Assembly: GCA_020809705.1 (NCBI GenBank)
Contig: CP085829.1
Span: 4,774,001-4,838,000 of the forward strand
DNA from: Calonectria ilicicola
Taxonomy: Eukaryota > Ascomycota > Sordariomycetes > Hypocreales > Nectriaceae
DNA: 64,000 bases
Direction: 5' to 3'
The first letter of the stretch is position 1. Each line of letters begins with the position of its first letter. The position numbers and the translations under genes were made by a program. Below, piece by piece: positions 45,064 through 57,423 of the stretch. Under the pieces are notes generated by a model, which saw only the letters and a list, made by a program, of their open reading frames with translations, was not told the origin of the DNA and made no database searches.

Positions 45064-45750
45064 TTAAATAGGTTTGCTACGTCAAAGGATGTGAGAATGG
45101 AAGAGAACCGTCTTGGGATGTTGTTGGGTAATTAGACTAAAATGTGTATTTTTCGGTAGGATTTTCTAAATAATGTGGCAAACATTCGCCATTTCTCTTT
45201 GGAGACTCGAGTCTTATAAGCGATAAATAAACATGATAAGTTATAGATATACATGTTCTTCAACTGCTTACCCTTTTTCTTTGGTCATAGATCAAGGTAT
45301 TGGAAGCAGTTGGTACAAGCTGGCCAAGTGTGTTGTCTTCGTCAGCAAGCAAGCATCGGGAGGACCTACCCTATATCACAATCCCGGTCAAGGTACGTAC
45401 CCGGGCGGCCAGGAACGGAGCTCCAGTTTCTAGTGCGTGTCCCGCTGTAGCCTTGAGCCTTGCAGCGGGTTTGGGTGCTTGGGCCACTCAGCTTCCATTG
45501 GCCTCTGGCGCATTACAAGCAGCAGCAACACCGTCTTCGTCAACTTCGCACAGCTCCAAGCTTCCCTCCGTCATCCATCATCGCCCTCACCAGCCACCCA
45601 TCTGCACCCGATTCACCTCGAGCCGCGGACGAGCACCACGACTGAATACGCCTTCGCCCCTCCGACCGCGGACGAGCCCTCACACTCCCCAACCGCCTCC
45701 TCCCACCTCCCGCCTGCACCTCTCCGCTAACCACCACTACCTCCACCACC
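45064..45750. other. Intergenic: RPN7 promoter and leader
   Basis: About 0.7 kb. The distal part is AT-rich 3' flank; from about 45530 it becomes pyrimidine-rich (CTCCACC repeats before the ATG), typical of a strong fungal leader. No gene seen. Confidence 0.55.
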
Positions 45751-47318
45751 ATGGGTTCTGATCCCCAGTACGCCAAATGGCCCTTGCTGCCTCTCTCCCA
45801 GCATGTCTTCACCCTCACAAACGCCTATGCCTCCAAATCCTCCCAGCAGACCGCCGTAAAGGCCCTCCAAGATGCCATCGCCAAGGACAAGATGGCGCCC
45901 TTCTACCGCTATCTCGCCCACCCTATTGACGGCATCCTCAACACCATCGGCGAGGGTGGCGCCTCCGCTCCCGGCAAGCCTCTATCTAGGAAGTCAAGCC
46001 TTGTTGGCATGATCGCCACCAAGCCCGCCGCTACCACCATCAGCCTTGCTTGGGACGAGGGCCTCTACAACCAGCTGAAGGAGGACAACGACCGCGAGCT
46101 CGAGGAGTTTAAGAAGGAGGAGGACGAGGCTGAGGAGCAGGCTGGAGACACAGAAATCATTGCTGCCAAGGGCAAGCGTGCCGAGTTCTGGGCCCGAGTT
46201 GGTGACAAGGCACGACTCTCCATCCTTTAGCTCGCCGAGACTTTCTGCTAACAGTTGCTATAGGACAAGGCCATTGCCGCTTACGAGAGCGTTTTTGAGA
46301 AGACGGGTATCCTCGGTAGCAAGATCGATCTTGTCCTTGCCATAATACGTATGGGTCTCTTCTACGGTGACAAGCCTCTTGTCAAGAAGCATGTCGAGCG
46401 TGCTAAGACGCTTGTCGAGACCGGAGGTGACTGGGATCGCCGCAACCGCCTCAAGGCCTACGAAGGTCTTCACCTGCTCACTCTCCGTTCCCACAGCCTC
46501 GCTGCCCCGCAGTTGCTCGACTCCCTTTCCACATTCACCAGCTACGAACTCTGCACTTACTCCAACCTCGTCGTCTACTCCGTTCTCGCTGGCTCCGTCT
46601 CGCTCAAGCGAGTCGACTTCAAGTCTAAGGTTGTCGATGCTCCAGAGATCAAGGCTATCCTAGGTGATGGCGAGGACAAGCTCCTTGCCCTCAGCGGCGC
46701 TCTTAGCGCTGGCCCCAGTGCCGATGAGACCCCTACTCCCAAGGCCGGTGCCACCACTGCCGTCAACCTGACAACTCTTGGAACCAGCTCTGACCAGCCC
46801 GAGGCCGAGCTTGCCATTGACTTTAGTCCTCTGGCCCTGCTTGTGAGCAGTCTTTACAACGGCAACTACAAGACCTTCTTCCAGTCCCTTGCCAATGTCG
46901 AGGAGCAGTTCTTGAACCAGGACCGTTACTTGCACGAGCACAAGAGCTGGTTTATCCGTGAGATGCGTCTCCGTGCTTACCAGCAACTTCTGCAGAGCTA
47001 CCGAGTCGTCGGTCTCGAGAGCATGGCAAATGACTTTGGTGTGACTGTTGACTTCCTTGACCGGTAAGATCACCTTTTTATATTGGAGTAAATACGTTTA
47101 CTAACTGGACTTTTCATAGTGACCTTGCTCGCTTCATCGCTGCTGGCCGAATCCCCTGCACAATTGATCGTGTGAGTGGCAAGGGTGTCATTGAGACCAA
47201 CAGACCCGACGACAAGAACAAGCAGTACCAGGATGTTGTGCGACAAGGAGATCAGCTTATCACCAAGCTGCAAAAGTACGGCCAGGCTGTGAGATTGAGG
47301 GGTAGCGAGAGGGCATAA
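45751..47318 (+). CDS. RPN7: 26S proteasome regulatory subunit Rpn7 (PSMD6)
   Basis: PCI-domain subunit of the proteasome lid, needed to join lid and base. Exons 45751-46209, 46264-47063 and 47120-47318 give 485 residues. Landmarks: YAKWPLLPLSQHVFTL, helical TPR-like repeats including KTGILGSKIDLVLAIIRMG and GDWDRRNRLKAYEGLHLL, and the PCI C-terminus DRDLARFIAAGRIPCTIDRV with RGSERA at the end. Intron 1 appears to be a GC-AG intron (AAG|GCACGA ... GCTATAG), which gives the family-like ARVGDKDKAIAAYES; a GT donor at 46198 would also keep frame but drop VGDK. An Ala/Thr/Pro-rich insert at about residues 320-345 is longer than in yeast. ACCATG context at the start. Confidence 0.94.
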
Positions 47319-47824
47319 ATGGAAACTTCGGGCAAACGCAAGGAAGCGGGATCATGAGAAATGTGTTTTTTTGATAATTCCGCGTGGTGAGAATAGAGAG
47401 GGGGTTAGTTATGTGCCACGCTTTACCTATTCAGCTGTATGATACAGGTTAGACGAGCCAGGGCGTTAATAGACTTGGCTGGGTCCCGGAAGAAACAAAA
47501 AAAATCTTTTCCTTCGTGTTTAGGTGATGGGATGTTTCAAAGTCATTTTTATCCCAGAAAACTTCGAATTGAAGCATTGGTGTGTTTGTTATCAAGAGAG
47601 AACGGAAACAGAAACTGAGGAAAAACAGTTGTACACGCGGAGAGCTACTGGAGAATGTTCTGAAATTGATTGTATTGGGTATGAATTTGCGATCATCGTT
47701 CTATATAAATATGATCCAACGCTGACTCATCCAACTCTGGAAACACCCTTTCTTTTGCTTTAAAAAAATTTCTGCTCCTTCATGACCCTTGTATGTTGTT
47801 TGCCTTTTCCTTTTCTATTTGCAT
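47319..47824. other. Convergent 3' UTRs
   Basis: Space between the RPN7 and alanine aminotransferase stops; AT-rich, nothing else seen. Confidence 0.6.
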
Positions 47825-49433
47825 TTATTGGTACTTTGCGAGGAAGTCCTTGTGGAAGTTAACAATGCTGCCAACCCACTCGGTGCCAGGGGCGAGGAAA
47901 GTGGTACGGAAGTGCAGAGTGCCCTCCTTCTGACCGAAACCGGAACCGGGGACGACGCAGATACCAGTGGCCTCGAGGAGGCGCATGCAGTAGAACTCAT
48001 CTGCGGTGCGACCCTCGGCGGCGGCGGCCTCGTGGGCCTTGGCGGGGAGGTTGATTGTGGGGAAGAGGTACATGGAGCCCTGGGGAACGCCGCACTCGAC
48101 GCCCTCCATCTGCTCAAAGGCCTTGTGCAGAGCGTTGGCACGGTCGCGGAGACCGTTGAAGATGCCGTCGTACTCCTTCTTGTACAGCTCGTACGAGGGC
48201 TCGCCCTCGCGGGGAGGGTTGACCATGAGCTCGACGATGCACTGGCCAATCACGGGGGCACACAGCATGATGGAGACGAACTTGTAAATGTTGGCCTCGA
48301 CCTCGGCGTCGAAACCGACGAGCTCGAAGTAACCACCACGGTGGCCACACTCACCAACCATGCCCTTGGAGACACTGTGGAGGGAGGCGAGCTCGACGCT
48401 GTCGTACTTGCCGGGGTTCTCCTGCTGCATGCGACGGAGGACGGCCTTGAAGCTGTGGAACTTGCCAAGGAAGACGTTGGTCTGGTAGACCTCGTCGGCC
48501 ATGACAACCAGGTTCTCTTTGGCAGCAAAGTCGAGGACGGCGCGGATGTCCTCCTCAGGGAGGGAGGCACCGGTGGGGTTGCCGGGGTTGATGATGACGA
48601 TGCATCGGACGTCAACGCCGTCGGCCTTGGCCTTCTCGTAGGCGGTCTGGATGGTGTTCAGGTCGGTGCCCCAGTTCTTGGCCTCGTCGAGGAGGTAGGG
48701 AACGCAGGTGGCGTTGAGGAGAGAGAGGGTGGCAGTGTAGAGAGGGTACTGGGGGATGGGGATGAGGATACCGGTGTTGGGAGCGGCGCAGATGACGTGG
48801 AGGAGAGTGTTCACACCGGACGAGGCACCGGCAGAGAGGTAGATCTTGGAAGGGTCGGCGGGGAAGCCATCGCGGCCTGTTGGGTTGAGCAGTTAGTCAT
48901 AGTAAAACAAGATTCAACCCCAAAGGGTAAGTGGGAGGAGCAGCATGGCGCAAGTGGCCAAAAGAGCCGCAAAATGGCTCAATCGGTGCGCAGAGCAAAA
49001 GGAGAAAAAAATTGCAGCGACATCAGAGTCAGGACTCACGCTCAAGGAACTTGGCGACACTGTCGCGGATGGCAGGGACACCGGTGCTGGCACTGTAGGC
49101 ACCGACAGAGCCAATCTTGCTGAGCAGGAACTTGGCGCGCTCAATGACATCGGTCTTGTAGCCAAGGACGTTGACGAGGTCAGCCTCCTTCTCGAGAAGC
49201 TGGGGGTTCTCGAGGATACTGGCAACTTGACGGAAGAAGGTAATGGGCTTCTGGTCGAGCTGCTGGGGGTTGCCAATGTTGGCCGAGATGACCTCGTTGA
49301 AGGGCAGGTCGGCGGCGTCGTTGCTGGCGATCTTGGCGCGGTACTCCTCAGACTTGACAGCAAGCTCGCCACGGACGGCGTACTTGGCAGCAACAACGTG
49401 CTGGTTGATGGAATCAACGGTCAATCGAGTCAT
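47825..49433 (-). CDS. Alanine aminotransferase
   Basis: PLP enzyme exchanging amino groups between alanine/2-oxoglutarate and pyruvate/glutamate. Exons 49040-49433 and 47825-48876 give 481 residues from ATG 49431-49433. Landmarks: NIGNPQQLDQKPITFFRQV, YSASTGVPAIRDSVAKFLE, splice-restored RRDGFPADPSKIYLSAGASSG, the INPGNPTG loop, ADEVYQTNVF, the PLP lysine in SLHSVSKGMVGECGHRGG, and the C-terminal arginine segment TLHFRTTFLAP. Strong codon bias (mostly C/G-ending codons) implies high expression; long antisense frames are a by-product. The frame continues upstream of the ATG for 47 codons without a stop or ATG and encodes a presequence-like peptide (see next entry), so a mitochondrial form is possible. 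Confidence 0.95.
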
Positions 49434-49574
49434 GTTGGCGGCGGCGGGTGGCTTTGAAGAAAAGTTGCGATGGCGGGGTTGCAAAGAAAGTTTTGGCGGG
49501 GTAGTAGAAGTAAACGAAGAGGACGCGGGTCGCGGGGTAACGCTGGTAAAAGTACTAGGGATACAGGGGCCTGG
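49434..49574 (-). promoter_or_regulatory. In-frame presequence-like 5' extension of alanine aminotransferase
   Basis: 47 codons open in frame with the ATG at 49433, bounded upstream by a TGA at 49575-49577, with no ATG. The encoded peptide is rich in Ser, Thr, Pro, Arg and Lys, has no Asp or Glu, and ends HRNFSSKPPAAAN, matching the mitochondrial cleavage pattern Arg-x-Phe/Ser-Ser. A good 3' splice site (GCTAAC at 49593-49598, then CCAG ending at 49571) sits at its start, so an upstream ATG exon could supply the initiator; otherwise a near-cognate codon such as TTG at 49482-49484 might. Confidence 0.45.
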
Positions 49575-49577
49575 TCA

Positions 49578-52500
49578 AGCCGGGTCGGACGAGTTAGCAA
49601 CAAAATCACCCAATGCTGAGGAGAAATTAATGTCTAAAAAAGGGGATCAAGAATCTCGAACCACCGTGATGACCCATGTGTTTGTGATTGTCTTTCGAGG
49701 ACAAAAACCAAAGTGTAAGAGCATCACAGGAAATGAAACAAGGCCAGCCACCAGATAACAGTGGCGCTGATAGGGAGCCGGTGTAGTGTACGTGGGGGAT
49801 GGATAGGCAGGCTGTGGGTGGGTGGGGAGAACACACTTGTCTGTCTTTCTATTCGATCAAAGGGTATTGGTATTGCAGCAGACGGAGAGCCCGAGGATAA
49901 GGATAAGGAGCAGAGGAAAGGAATACAGATCAGGAAACGAAGGGGGGGGATGCAGCGCTTCTAGTAGTAGGCGGCGTGGACTTCCTCCACCGCAGAATTT
50001 CCGCTGTCACCACCGAACACCACCGAGACCACCCTCGGCGTTGACGACCGCAGGGTCGGATGGGGACCCGGGTGGGCTGCAGTGGTGCTAGAGTGCTCAA
50101 AACAGTCGACGGAAATCAGCGCATTCTGCCCTCGACCGCCTGACTTTGGACATCTCAAGGTGAGGCGAGAAACAACTCAAAGGGCTCAGCTCCCGCAGCG
50201 ACCACCCCGCGGCCTCAGTTCCCCCGTTGGGTGTTGCGTGTTGCACGCTGCCCGTTTCTGAAGCTTCCCCGTTCAGGTGTACCCCGAATTTCTCCATTCA
50301 ATCACCTCACCTCACCTCACCTCAGGCCGGAGGAGTGTGGGTAGCCATGGGGGAACATGGGTATGTGCTTTGTGGGATGTGGGATGTGTGTAATGGAGGG
50401 ACGGCCCGACATGGTACAAGGGACCTGGGGCAGCAAAAGAGAATGCCCGGTTCCGGAACCCCGGGAAATGTCGACACAGACAAACAGGGGAATTGTCATG
50501 ATGATGACGATTCGCTATGAGGAATAGAAACAAGGCTGCCAATATGCGTAGCCGGGCCCCTTGTCACCGGTCATCGGCCAGACCCTGGAGAACGTGGGCA
50601 GTGTGTGGGCAATGGGGGAAGCCCTGCGAAAATGGCTTCATCTTGCCTAACGGTGACGGGCCATTGCTGACCGAACCAAAACACTCATACACAGGTGAGC
50701 GTGTCTTGTCTTGTCAATTAATCATCGGTTGCTGCCGAGATTGACGGCGCTTGGGCAAACTCAACCCATCACATGGCGTCGGCTTCCACCGGGAAGGGCA
50801 ATGTACTAAATGGCCCCTCCCACTTCGTCCAACCCAAAACTTTGGGAGTGTGAGACAACGGGAGCGTATGAGTGGACAAAGAGCGGGCAAAAGGATACAA
50901 TGTGGAATTGGTATATTAGAGAGACAGGGGACGCAAGTGGAAATGGACCATGATGCCTCGCAGTTTGACTTGGGCTGGGCCGTGAGTGGATTGCGACTTG
51001 CAGCGACTTGCAGCCAACCAAGAGATCCAATCGAGAGCCTTATGCACCGCGTGCGAGATCTCGCGCCGCGGCGGACGATGGTGCGACGGTGTCTCGGGAG
51101 TCCAGCTATCGCTCGCTGCTCACATGGACTAAAATGCCTCCGCAGTATCGGGACCGGCCCGGACATACAGCTATCGCATTGGAGTCCGGGAGACGGGCGT
51201 TTTGGTGATGGTGGGAAGCAAGCAGGACCGGCAACTCGTCGTGTCCCCTCACAAGCACTGTTTCCATTCGCCCGTTGCATGAGCAATACGGGCCATGAGC
51301 TCCAAAAGGAATAGGTGATGAATGAAGAAGGGAGGAAAAAGTAAAAAAAAAAAAGACGATAGAGAGAAAAAAAAAAAAGCCAATATTGCTACGTACCATT
51401 TACGGTGGTGCGCCCGTGACTTGCCCATCGGCGGCCGTTGATGGAGCTGCTCGACGGCGCTTGGTTTCGCACCGCCTTGCCCAGTGCGGCGGCCGATGCG
51501 GGGTTGCGACTACGACTCGCTAACATTGCTGTGCTAGTGTGTTTATATGTATGTATATGTGCGGGTTGAGGTCAGATATTGCCGGGAATGCGAAGCGAGT
51601 CGATGAGATTGGTGCAGAGCGGTGGCGGGATGGCTCTATGTGTGGTCCCCAGAGTTTCCTGATTAGGAGATGCGACGAAGCTCAACTCGATTCCGACACG
51701 AGTGAGGGAAAAAGCCCAGGAAACACAATTGAGAAAGGTGAGAGGTGAGAGTTGAGAGAAATTGGAAGCTGGCTTCCCGCGCGAGAATTATCGTGTCAGG
51801 CGGAGAAGTCAATTTGCCCTTTCCCTATTCTGTGAGGGGTTGGGGTTGGAGGAGTGGGAGTGGTCCGCAGCGTTGTCGGTGATGGTTTGTGTCAGCGGAG
51901 TGGGAGCGCCGTAGGGGTCCTGCAGGAGTCGAGCCCGGCAAATGAACAGCAACCTTGATAAGAAACAGCCTCTGGGAAAGTACCGATATGTGCCGTCTAT
52001 GCAGATGTGCAGTAGTTTCTGCTGAATCGTGAACGTGGCTACGAGATCACGCCCTGAGACTCTGCAACTCTGGGAACTACCAGGTGCCGGCCGAATCTTT
52101 ATATCGCTTCACGCGGACAAGGCCCCCCATTCAGTCGCGGGCAAACTTTAGTTTGTAGCTAGCTTACTGTACCGCATCCACCTCGCCTCACCTCACCATC
52201 ATGTCCAGTCACCGCCCATGTGCGTCCGATGCAAGTCCGGTATGGGAAAAGCCGGGCGTATCCTGGGCAGTGGCTTCATTTCATTCAGGCTGGACCCTCA
52301 ACAAAACGGTACTTAGCGCTCCGAAAAACTGTCCGGTGTCTTACATCCTCCTCAGGGATCCTGCAGATCCATTGGCCATTCTCCTATCGTAATAACCATG
52401 ATATTTTGTTGCTGACTATGTTGGCTCTCATTGGCCAATCAATGCTTGTCGCTGATAGAGCTCGAGAAGCGTAGAGGGGTGTCGCTGTTGGTTGTTGCAA

Positions 52501-52675
52501 ATAATGTGGGTGCGTGCACCATCCCACTCCCACACCCAGAGCATAAACCACTCTCCGGGGCCAAGTTTCTCCGAGCTGCCGACAACATCCAAGCTGGAAA
52601 TTTGCTAACCCATCACCACATGCGACATCTCGCGATTCAAGGTCATTGATTCAATTGCCCGTAGACTCGCCCAAC
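49578..52675. other. 3.1-kb gene-free region
   Basis: Between the aminotransferase and bL33m genes. Contains poly-A/T runs (51343-51377), GA-rich segments and many short overlapping frames on both strands with no domain. It should contain the promoter and any 5' exon of the aminotransferase and the promoter of bL33m. No RNA gene seen. Confidence 0.5.
50303..50324. repeat. CACCT short tandem repeat
   Basis: Four tandem copies of CACCT plus a partial copy. A related CACCTCGCCTCACCTCACC run occurs at 52179-52197 just before the bL33m region. Confidence 0.8.
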
Positions 52676-52981
52676 ATGGCAAAGAAGGGTAAGCTTGCGT
52701 TCTAGAACTGCAAAACAAACTAGTGCATGGGAGCTGACTCCATTTTTCTCCTATAGCCAAAGCTCGTTTGATACACGTGCGCCTCATTTCGATGGCGATG
52801 ACGGGATTCTTTTACACCTTCAAGCGGCCCAGAACCTCCGCCATGATGAGCATGATGAAATACGACCCAATCGGTACGAAAAAATTGCAATTGAATCTAC
52901 CGGACAGCTTGGTTAACTTGTATCTCCGATTTAGTGCGCAAGAAGGTCTTGTTCCTCGAAACGAAAAAGAGATCAAAATAA
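52676..52981 (+). CDS. MRPL39: Mitochondrial large-subunit ribosomal protein bL33m
   Basis: Small protein of the mitochondrial 54S subunit (bacterial L33 family; yeast Mrpl39). Three exons, 52676-52688, 52757-52873 and 52935-52981, give 58 residues, the usual length. The spliced product reads [19 protein letters not shown], then [12 protein letters not shown] and the C-terminal block [18 protein letters not shown], all typical of bL33. Introns of 68 and 61 bases end CTATAG and TTTAG. The protein is short and very basic, so no cleavable presequence is needed. Nothing but the spliced frame supports it, since no exon is longer than 117 bases. Convergent with the coiled-coil gene. Confidence 0.93.
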
Positions 52982-53417
52982 TAAATGCACGCTTCAATGG
53001 CATGATGACGATTCGATCCGCCGAGATGACCTGGACGAGGAGATATCGGTACGGACTATCAGAAACCTCCTTCGAGATCCTCGCACCCTTGTAACACTAC
53101 ACGAAGAGCATTGCTGGAGTTTAGACCTCCCACATTAGCTCTCTGCGCAATGCAAATGTACATGTACAAATACAATAAAAACCACCATTATGATTTAGAC
53201 ACTGCGTCTAGGAATATAAATACAAATCTCAGCGAACATGAGCAAGCTGGCCCAAAGGAGGTTGAATAAATCTACTAAGCAAGCACCAATGCGTCAAGTA
53301 AATTCCCCTCACTTCCAAGCATATGTGACAACATTGGCATCAACTTAACTCGCCAACCTATGAGATGTTTTCATTTTTTTGGTGATTTTTCTTAGATGTT
53401 CTTCGACACTTGGATGA
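52982..53417. other. Convergent 3' UTRs
   Basis: AT-rich space between bL33m and the coiled-coil gene with an AATAAA at 53174-53179. Nothing else seen. Confidence 0.6.
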
Positions 53418-56400
53418 TTACTCTTGCTGATTTGGATTATCAATGCTGGCCGTTAGCTCAGGTGACAATTCAGCATTTCTGCACGAATAAGTCTTAAAGA
53501 CTCGTGGTCTTTTTACTGGTCCGATTTGTGGTCTGCGGTTGTTTAAATTTGTAGCAACTTGTGATGTCTCGTCCTTTACCTTGACTTTTTTGGGACACGG
53601 ACCCTGCGCTTGGTCCTGGATGACAATCGTGTGCTTCTTGTTGGATATGATGGCGTTGGGTTGACTCTTTGGCTCGAAGTCAACCATCATAGGGAGGTTC
53701 CAGCCAGCTTTTAATGGTATGTTTTGAACTAGATTTGATCGTATTTCCTCGATTACTACTTGGTTTGTGCCAGACGCTGCCGAGCTGATGCCTCCCATCA
53801 CTGGCCTATTGTACTGGGTGTGATTGTGTGGTGTCACGGTTTCTGGCAGACTTTGTAATGTCTCTTGGCTTGTGGAACCAGATGACCTGAGAATTGAACG
53901 AGGCGCTGCTGCTTCCCGTCGTCGCAGTTTCTCTTGTCGGATAGACGGCGGCGGAGAAGGAGAAGTTGTAAAACCCCTGGGACTGTTGACAATCACTTTG
54001 CGGCGTAGACTTTCTTCTTTGGGAGAAACTTGACTGGATGCATCGCCTAATTCTATCGACTTTTCCTTAAAGGTTGTCATTATTGATCGTGAGACGGGCG
54101 TCTCGGTGGTCTCTTCTTTCACCACAATGGTTTCCTGCGATCCTGTCAACTTCTTAGAGTCGATGGCAGGACTGCCCGACTCTGGCCTTTCCTCCAGATA
54201 TTGGCTGATCCAGGAATGCTCCGCCGTCAAATAGCTTGCGGTTGAATGGATTATGTGGTTGATGTCAGCCATGTGTTGGAATCTTGCTTCTGCATTTTCT
54301 AGTCGAGGTAGACGCTCGCTCATATCTTTGAGCTGAGATTTAATCATGTCCATGGCTTTAATATCCTTTAGCCATCTATTTCGCAGGTCATTGACTGTCT
54401 TAGATTCATGCTGAAGCTGATGAATCTGTTTTTGAAGCTCTGAAACCATTTCTTCTTTAGAGCCCACAGCCTGAACATGTTCGTCTGAGTCAACCTCGCT
54501 ACTTGAGGGTTGCTGTGTTTTCTGTAATTTCTGAACAATTGCCTCTAGTGCAAGATGGACTGCCTCTGATTGAGCAAGTGCATTTTCGGATTTGAGTCTT
54601 TCCTTGTCGAACCCATCTGTAAGTGCCGTTTCGATTGCAGTAAGCTGCTCTTCAAGACCTTTATTGGATGATTCGTTGCTCTGGATTATTAGCTTCTCTA
54701 TTTCTTCGAACTTTTTGTTGAATTGAGCCGCTACCGACACGACATTCCCTTCGAGTGAGCTGATGACGGATTCTCTAATATTGAGCTGCTCCGCAATTTC
54801 TTTCTGAAGGATGCTATCCGACCTACTCTGAAGTAAATCTTGCTGGTGAGTCCATTCGAAAACACACTGCTCTATTTTCTCTTGAGCTCTCTCAATACTT
54901 ATTGTACGAACGTCAATTTGTGACAGTCGATCGAGGTGATCTTTGAGAATGACCTCATTGTTCTGCTGAGTTGGAGGCTGAGCTGCGATGTTCTCCTTTA
55001 AGCTAAGCTTAAGGTCTTCGACTTCGTTTTGGAAGTTGATTCTCCAGTCCAGTGTAGATGCTTCTATTCGGGATTGCTCCGAAGCAACACTGAGAACTTC
55101 TGGTAGAAGTCTGCATCAACTCAAAGCGTTAGAAACATTCAGGTAACATTGGGATGCTTTCTTACCTTGAAAGGATCCTTCCTTCTAGCTTTTCAAGATT
55201 TTCTTCGATAGTTGTGGGAGTTATCGCATCACAATTCGGCGTCGACAGACTTTCCAAAATTAGATCAAGCCTAAACGGCATTAGCATTCGAAGTGAGTGT
55301 GGTGTGGTATCGTCACTAACTTGGCTGAGAGATGATCGACAACTTCCTTCTGGTGCTGAGATTCGAGCTCGCGCTTCGTATTGTTGTCGGATATTGAATG
55401 AACTTGAGATTCTACCCTTTCGACCATATCTTGCAGTTTTGCCTGTTCCTTAATGCGACGACGTAATTCGAGTATGGTATCTCGTTCCCGAGCTAGCTCC
55501 TCTTCCTTGTTGTTCATACTTTGTCTCAGATCGGCGAGAACCTCGTCCTCTGGTCGAACATCAGGAGAGACACGGGGGGAACAGATAAAAGGGGAACTTA
55601 CTCTTTTGAGAATCTTGTTTTGTTTGTTCGCGAAACTGTTCAAAGCAGGCCTTCAGCTCCCCACGAGTCTTGTGGCTTACTTTGAGAGCCTTTTCTACAG
55701 CTTTGTAATCAGTCGCGCGGGTGGCTTTCTCCTTCTCAAGCTGTTGTCTGGTCTGCTCGTGATCCTCACGGCAACGCGTGTATAGTGACTGTTGTTCTTC
55801 AATTGCTTCGTTCAACTTTGATTTGTATATGCGCTGCTTGTCTTTGAGCCCTTGGATCTTCTGCTTGGACTCGTCTAACTCGCTCTTCAAAGTTTTTACT
55901 GTTACCTGAAGTTCATTTTTCTCGCTCTCAGTTTGATGGCTTTGATCTTCTAGCGCTATACAGCGCTGATGAGTCTCTTGAAGCCGAGCGTCTTTTTCCT
56001 TGATAAGATCGAGTGTTTCATTGAGTTTTGATTCTCGGCGAATGATTTCACCATGAAGCTGATCAATCTCCCGGCTTGCCTCGCGCCTCTCGTCCTCTGA
56101 AATTTGAATACACTCATTCCAGTATCGAGCAACGTGGCTCATGGCCTCTTTCTTCCGTTCAGGATCAGTTCTAGACCTCTTTTTCTTCTGAATGGTGGAT
56201 CTTTTCCGAGAAATATTGCTAGCTCTAGATCGAGAACGAGCTCGATTATGAGCAACTCTACTTTCATGCCGTGGACTGCAAGCAGGGTGATTTGTTATTC
56301 GGCGCTGGGTTTCACTCGAAGAATATTTGGAAGATCTTGGTGTTTGGGCGGTTGGCCTCTCTAAATCGCCACAAACGCTAGAGGATAGATGGGATCGCTG

Positions 56401-57423
56401 AGATTCATGAGTGCTGGTCTGACGAGGCAATGGTACTTTGAGGTCGCTCGGATGTGTTACCACGCAATGATTGGTGAGACTTTGGTTATACGACGCCTCC
56501 GGTGACTTGTTTTCGGTGCCATTTGAGCTAGGAGTGGATTTGATCCTTTTCACCCCATCTTCGAAATGGCCGAGAACTGTATTCTTTGCTGTAGACTGTG
56601 GCAAAGATGCTTGGTGATCCAGATGTGGGCGAATGCCAATTTGAGATGCTTTCCTTGGCTGGTTATGGGAATTCTTTTGTCTTGGAATTTGTGGAGCTGA
56701 AGAATCTGATGAAAGTTTTTGAGGCGAAGTAATGGCGGGGAAATCATCTTGCGAACTTGGTTTTGATGTGAACCCATGTGTTTCACTGATCCGAGTGCTG
56801 GTAGCTGAGGGTCTGATAGATGAAGTATTTCCAGCCAGACCCAATTCAGGAAGATCCAAAGGGACACGTTTTCGGAGTGGCTGAGATGAATTATTCGGGC
56901 TTTGCGCATGGGGAGGAAGCTCGAAAGAGAAATTAGCAAGTTGGAGGCGACTGGGAGAGGCTTGAGAAGGTGGATGATTGGGTTGAGAAAACTGGACGGG
57001 GCAAGGTGGTCGTTTGACTGGCCAACTGAACCCTTCAGAAAGGACTGACTCGGAAAGTTCCTCCCTGACTACCGCGAACCTTCTGGGGGCTGGTTTATCT
57101 GAAGCAAGGGTATTGGCAGCTTGGGAGTTTGGGATGTTAGGGGCGAGACGATCAAAGTCCCTTTCATCGGTGATGCGTCCGAACGATGCCAAGCTGTTTG
57201 ACCTGGACGAGGCAAATTCGCCAGCAGACTGTGGAGAGCGTGACATGTTCACTGGCAGTGACTGTGCACAGTTTGGCGTACTTGCAAGAGGTTGAGTGCT
57301 GGCACTAGCTAACACATGGTGATAAGAAGAGTCCGAGATGAAGTTTACTATGCGGGTGGAGAGAGAGGTGGAAATTGATATTGTCTGATCTACATCATGG
57401 AGCTGATGCCTAATTGAGGCCAT
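53418..57423 (-). CDS. Large coiled-coil protein, unrecognised
   Basis: Exons 55602-57423, 55321-55549, 55166-55270 and 53418-55110 join in frame to 1282 residues. Residues 1-427 are low-complexity, Ser/Pro/Gln-rich, ending in a basic nuclear-localisation-like cluster (RKRSTIQKKKRSR). Residues about 430-980 are almost continuous heptad sequence (EREASREIDQLHGEI-like, LKSELDESKQKIQGLKDKQR, LARERDTILELRRRIKEQAK, VSELQKQIHQLQHESK). The last 300 residues are again disordered and basic, ending near KRPRVFKTYSCRNAEL. The head-rod-tail plan resembles synaptonemal-complex transverse filament or spindle-pole proteins of filamentous fungi, but I recognise no specific family. The weak donors GTTAGT and the 52-base first intron are the least certain joins. 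The start is the first ATG. Confidence 0.75.

Noticed and set aside
47789..49123. 444-codon plus-strand frame
   Set aside because: Antisense to alanine aminotransferase; Gly/Val/Asp/Leu-rich composition is the shadow of its strong codon bias.
49628..49715. Minus-strand GGTTCGAGATTC followed by T6, resembling a Pol III gene
   Set aside because: No A-box and no complementary T-stem; more likely chance in the aminotransferase upstream region.
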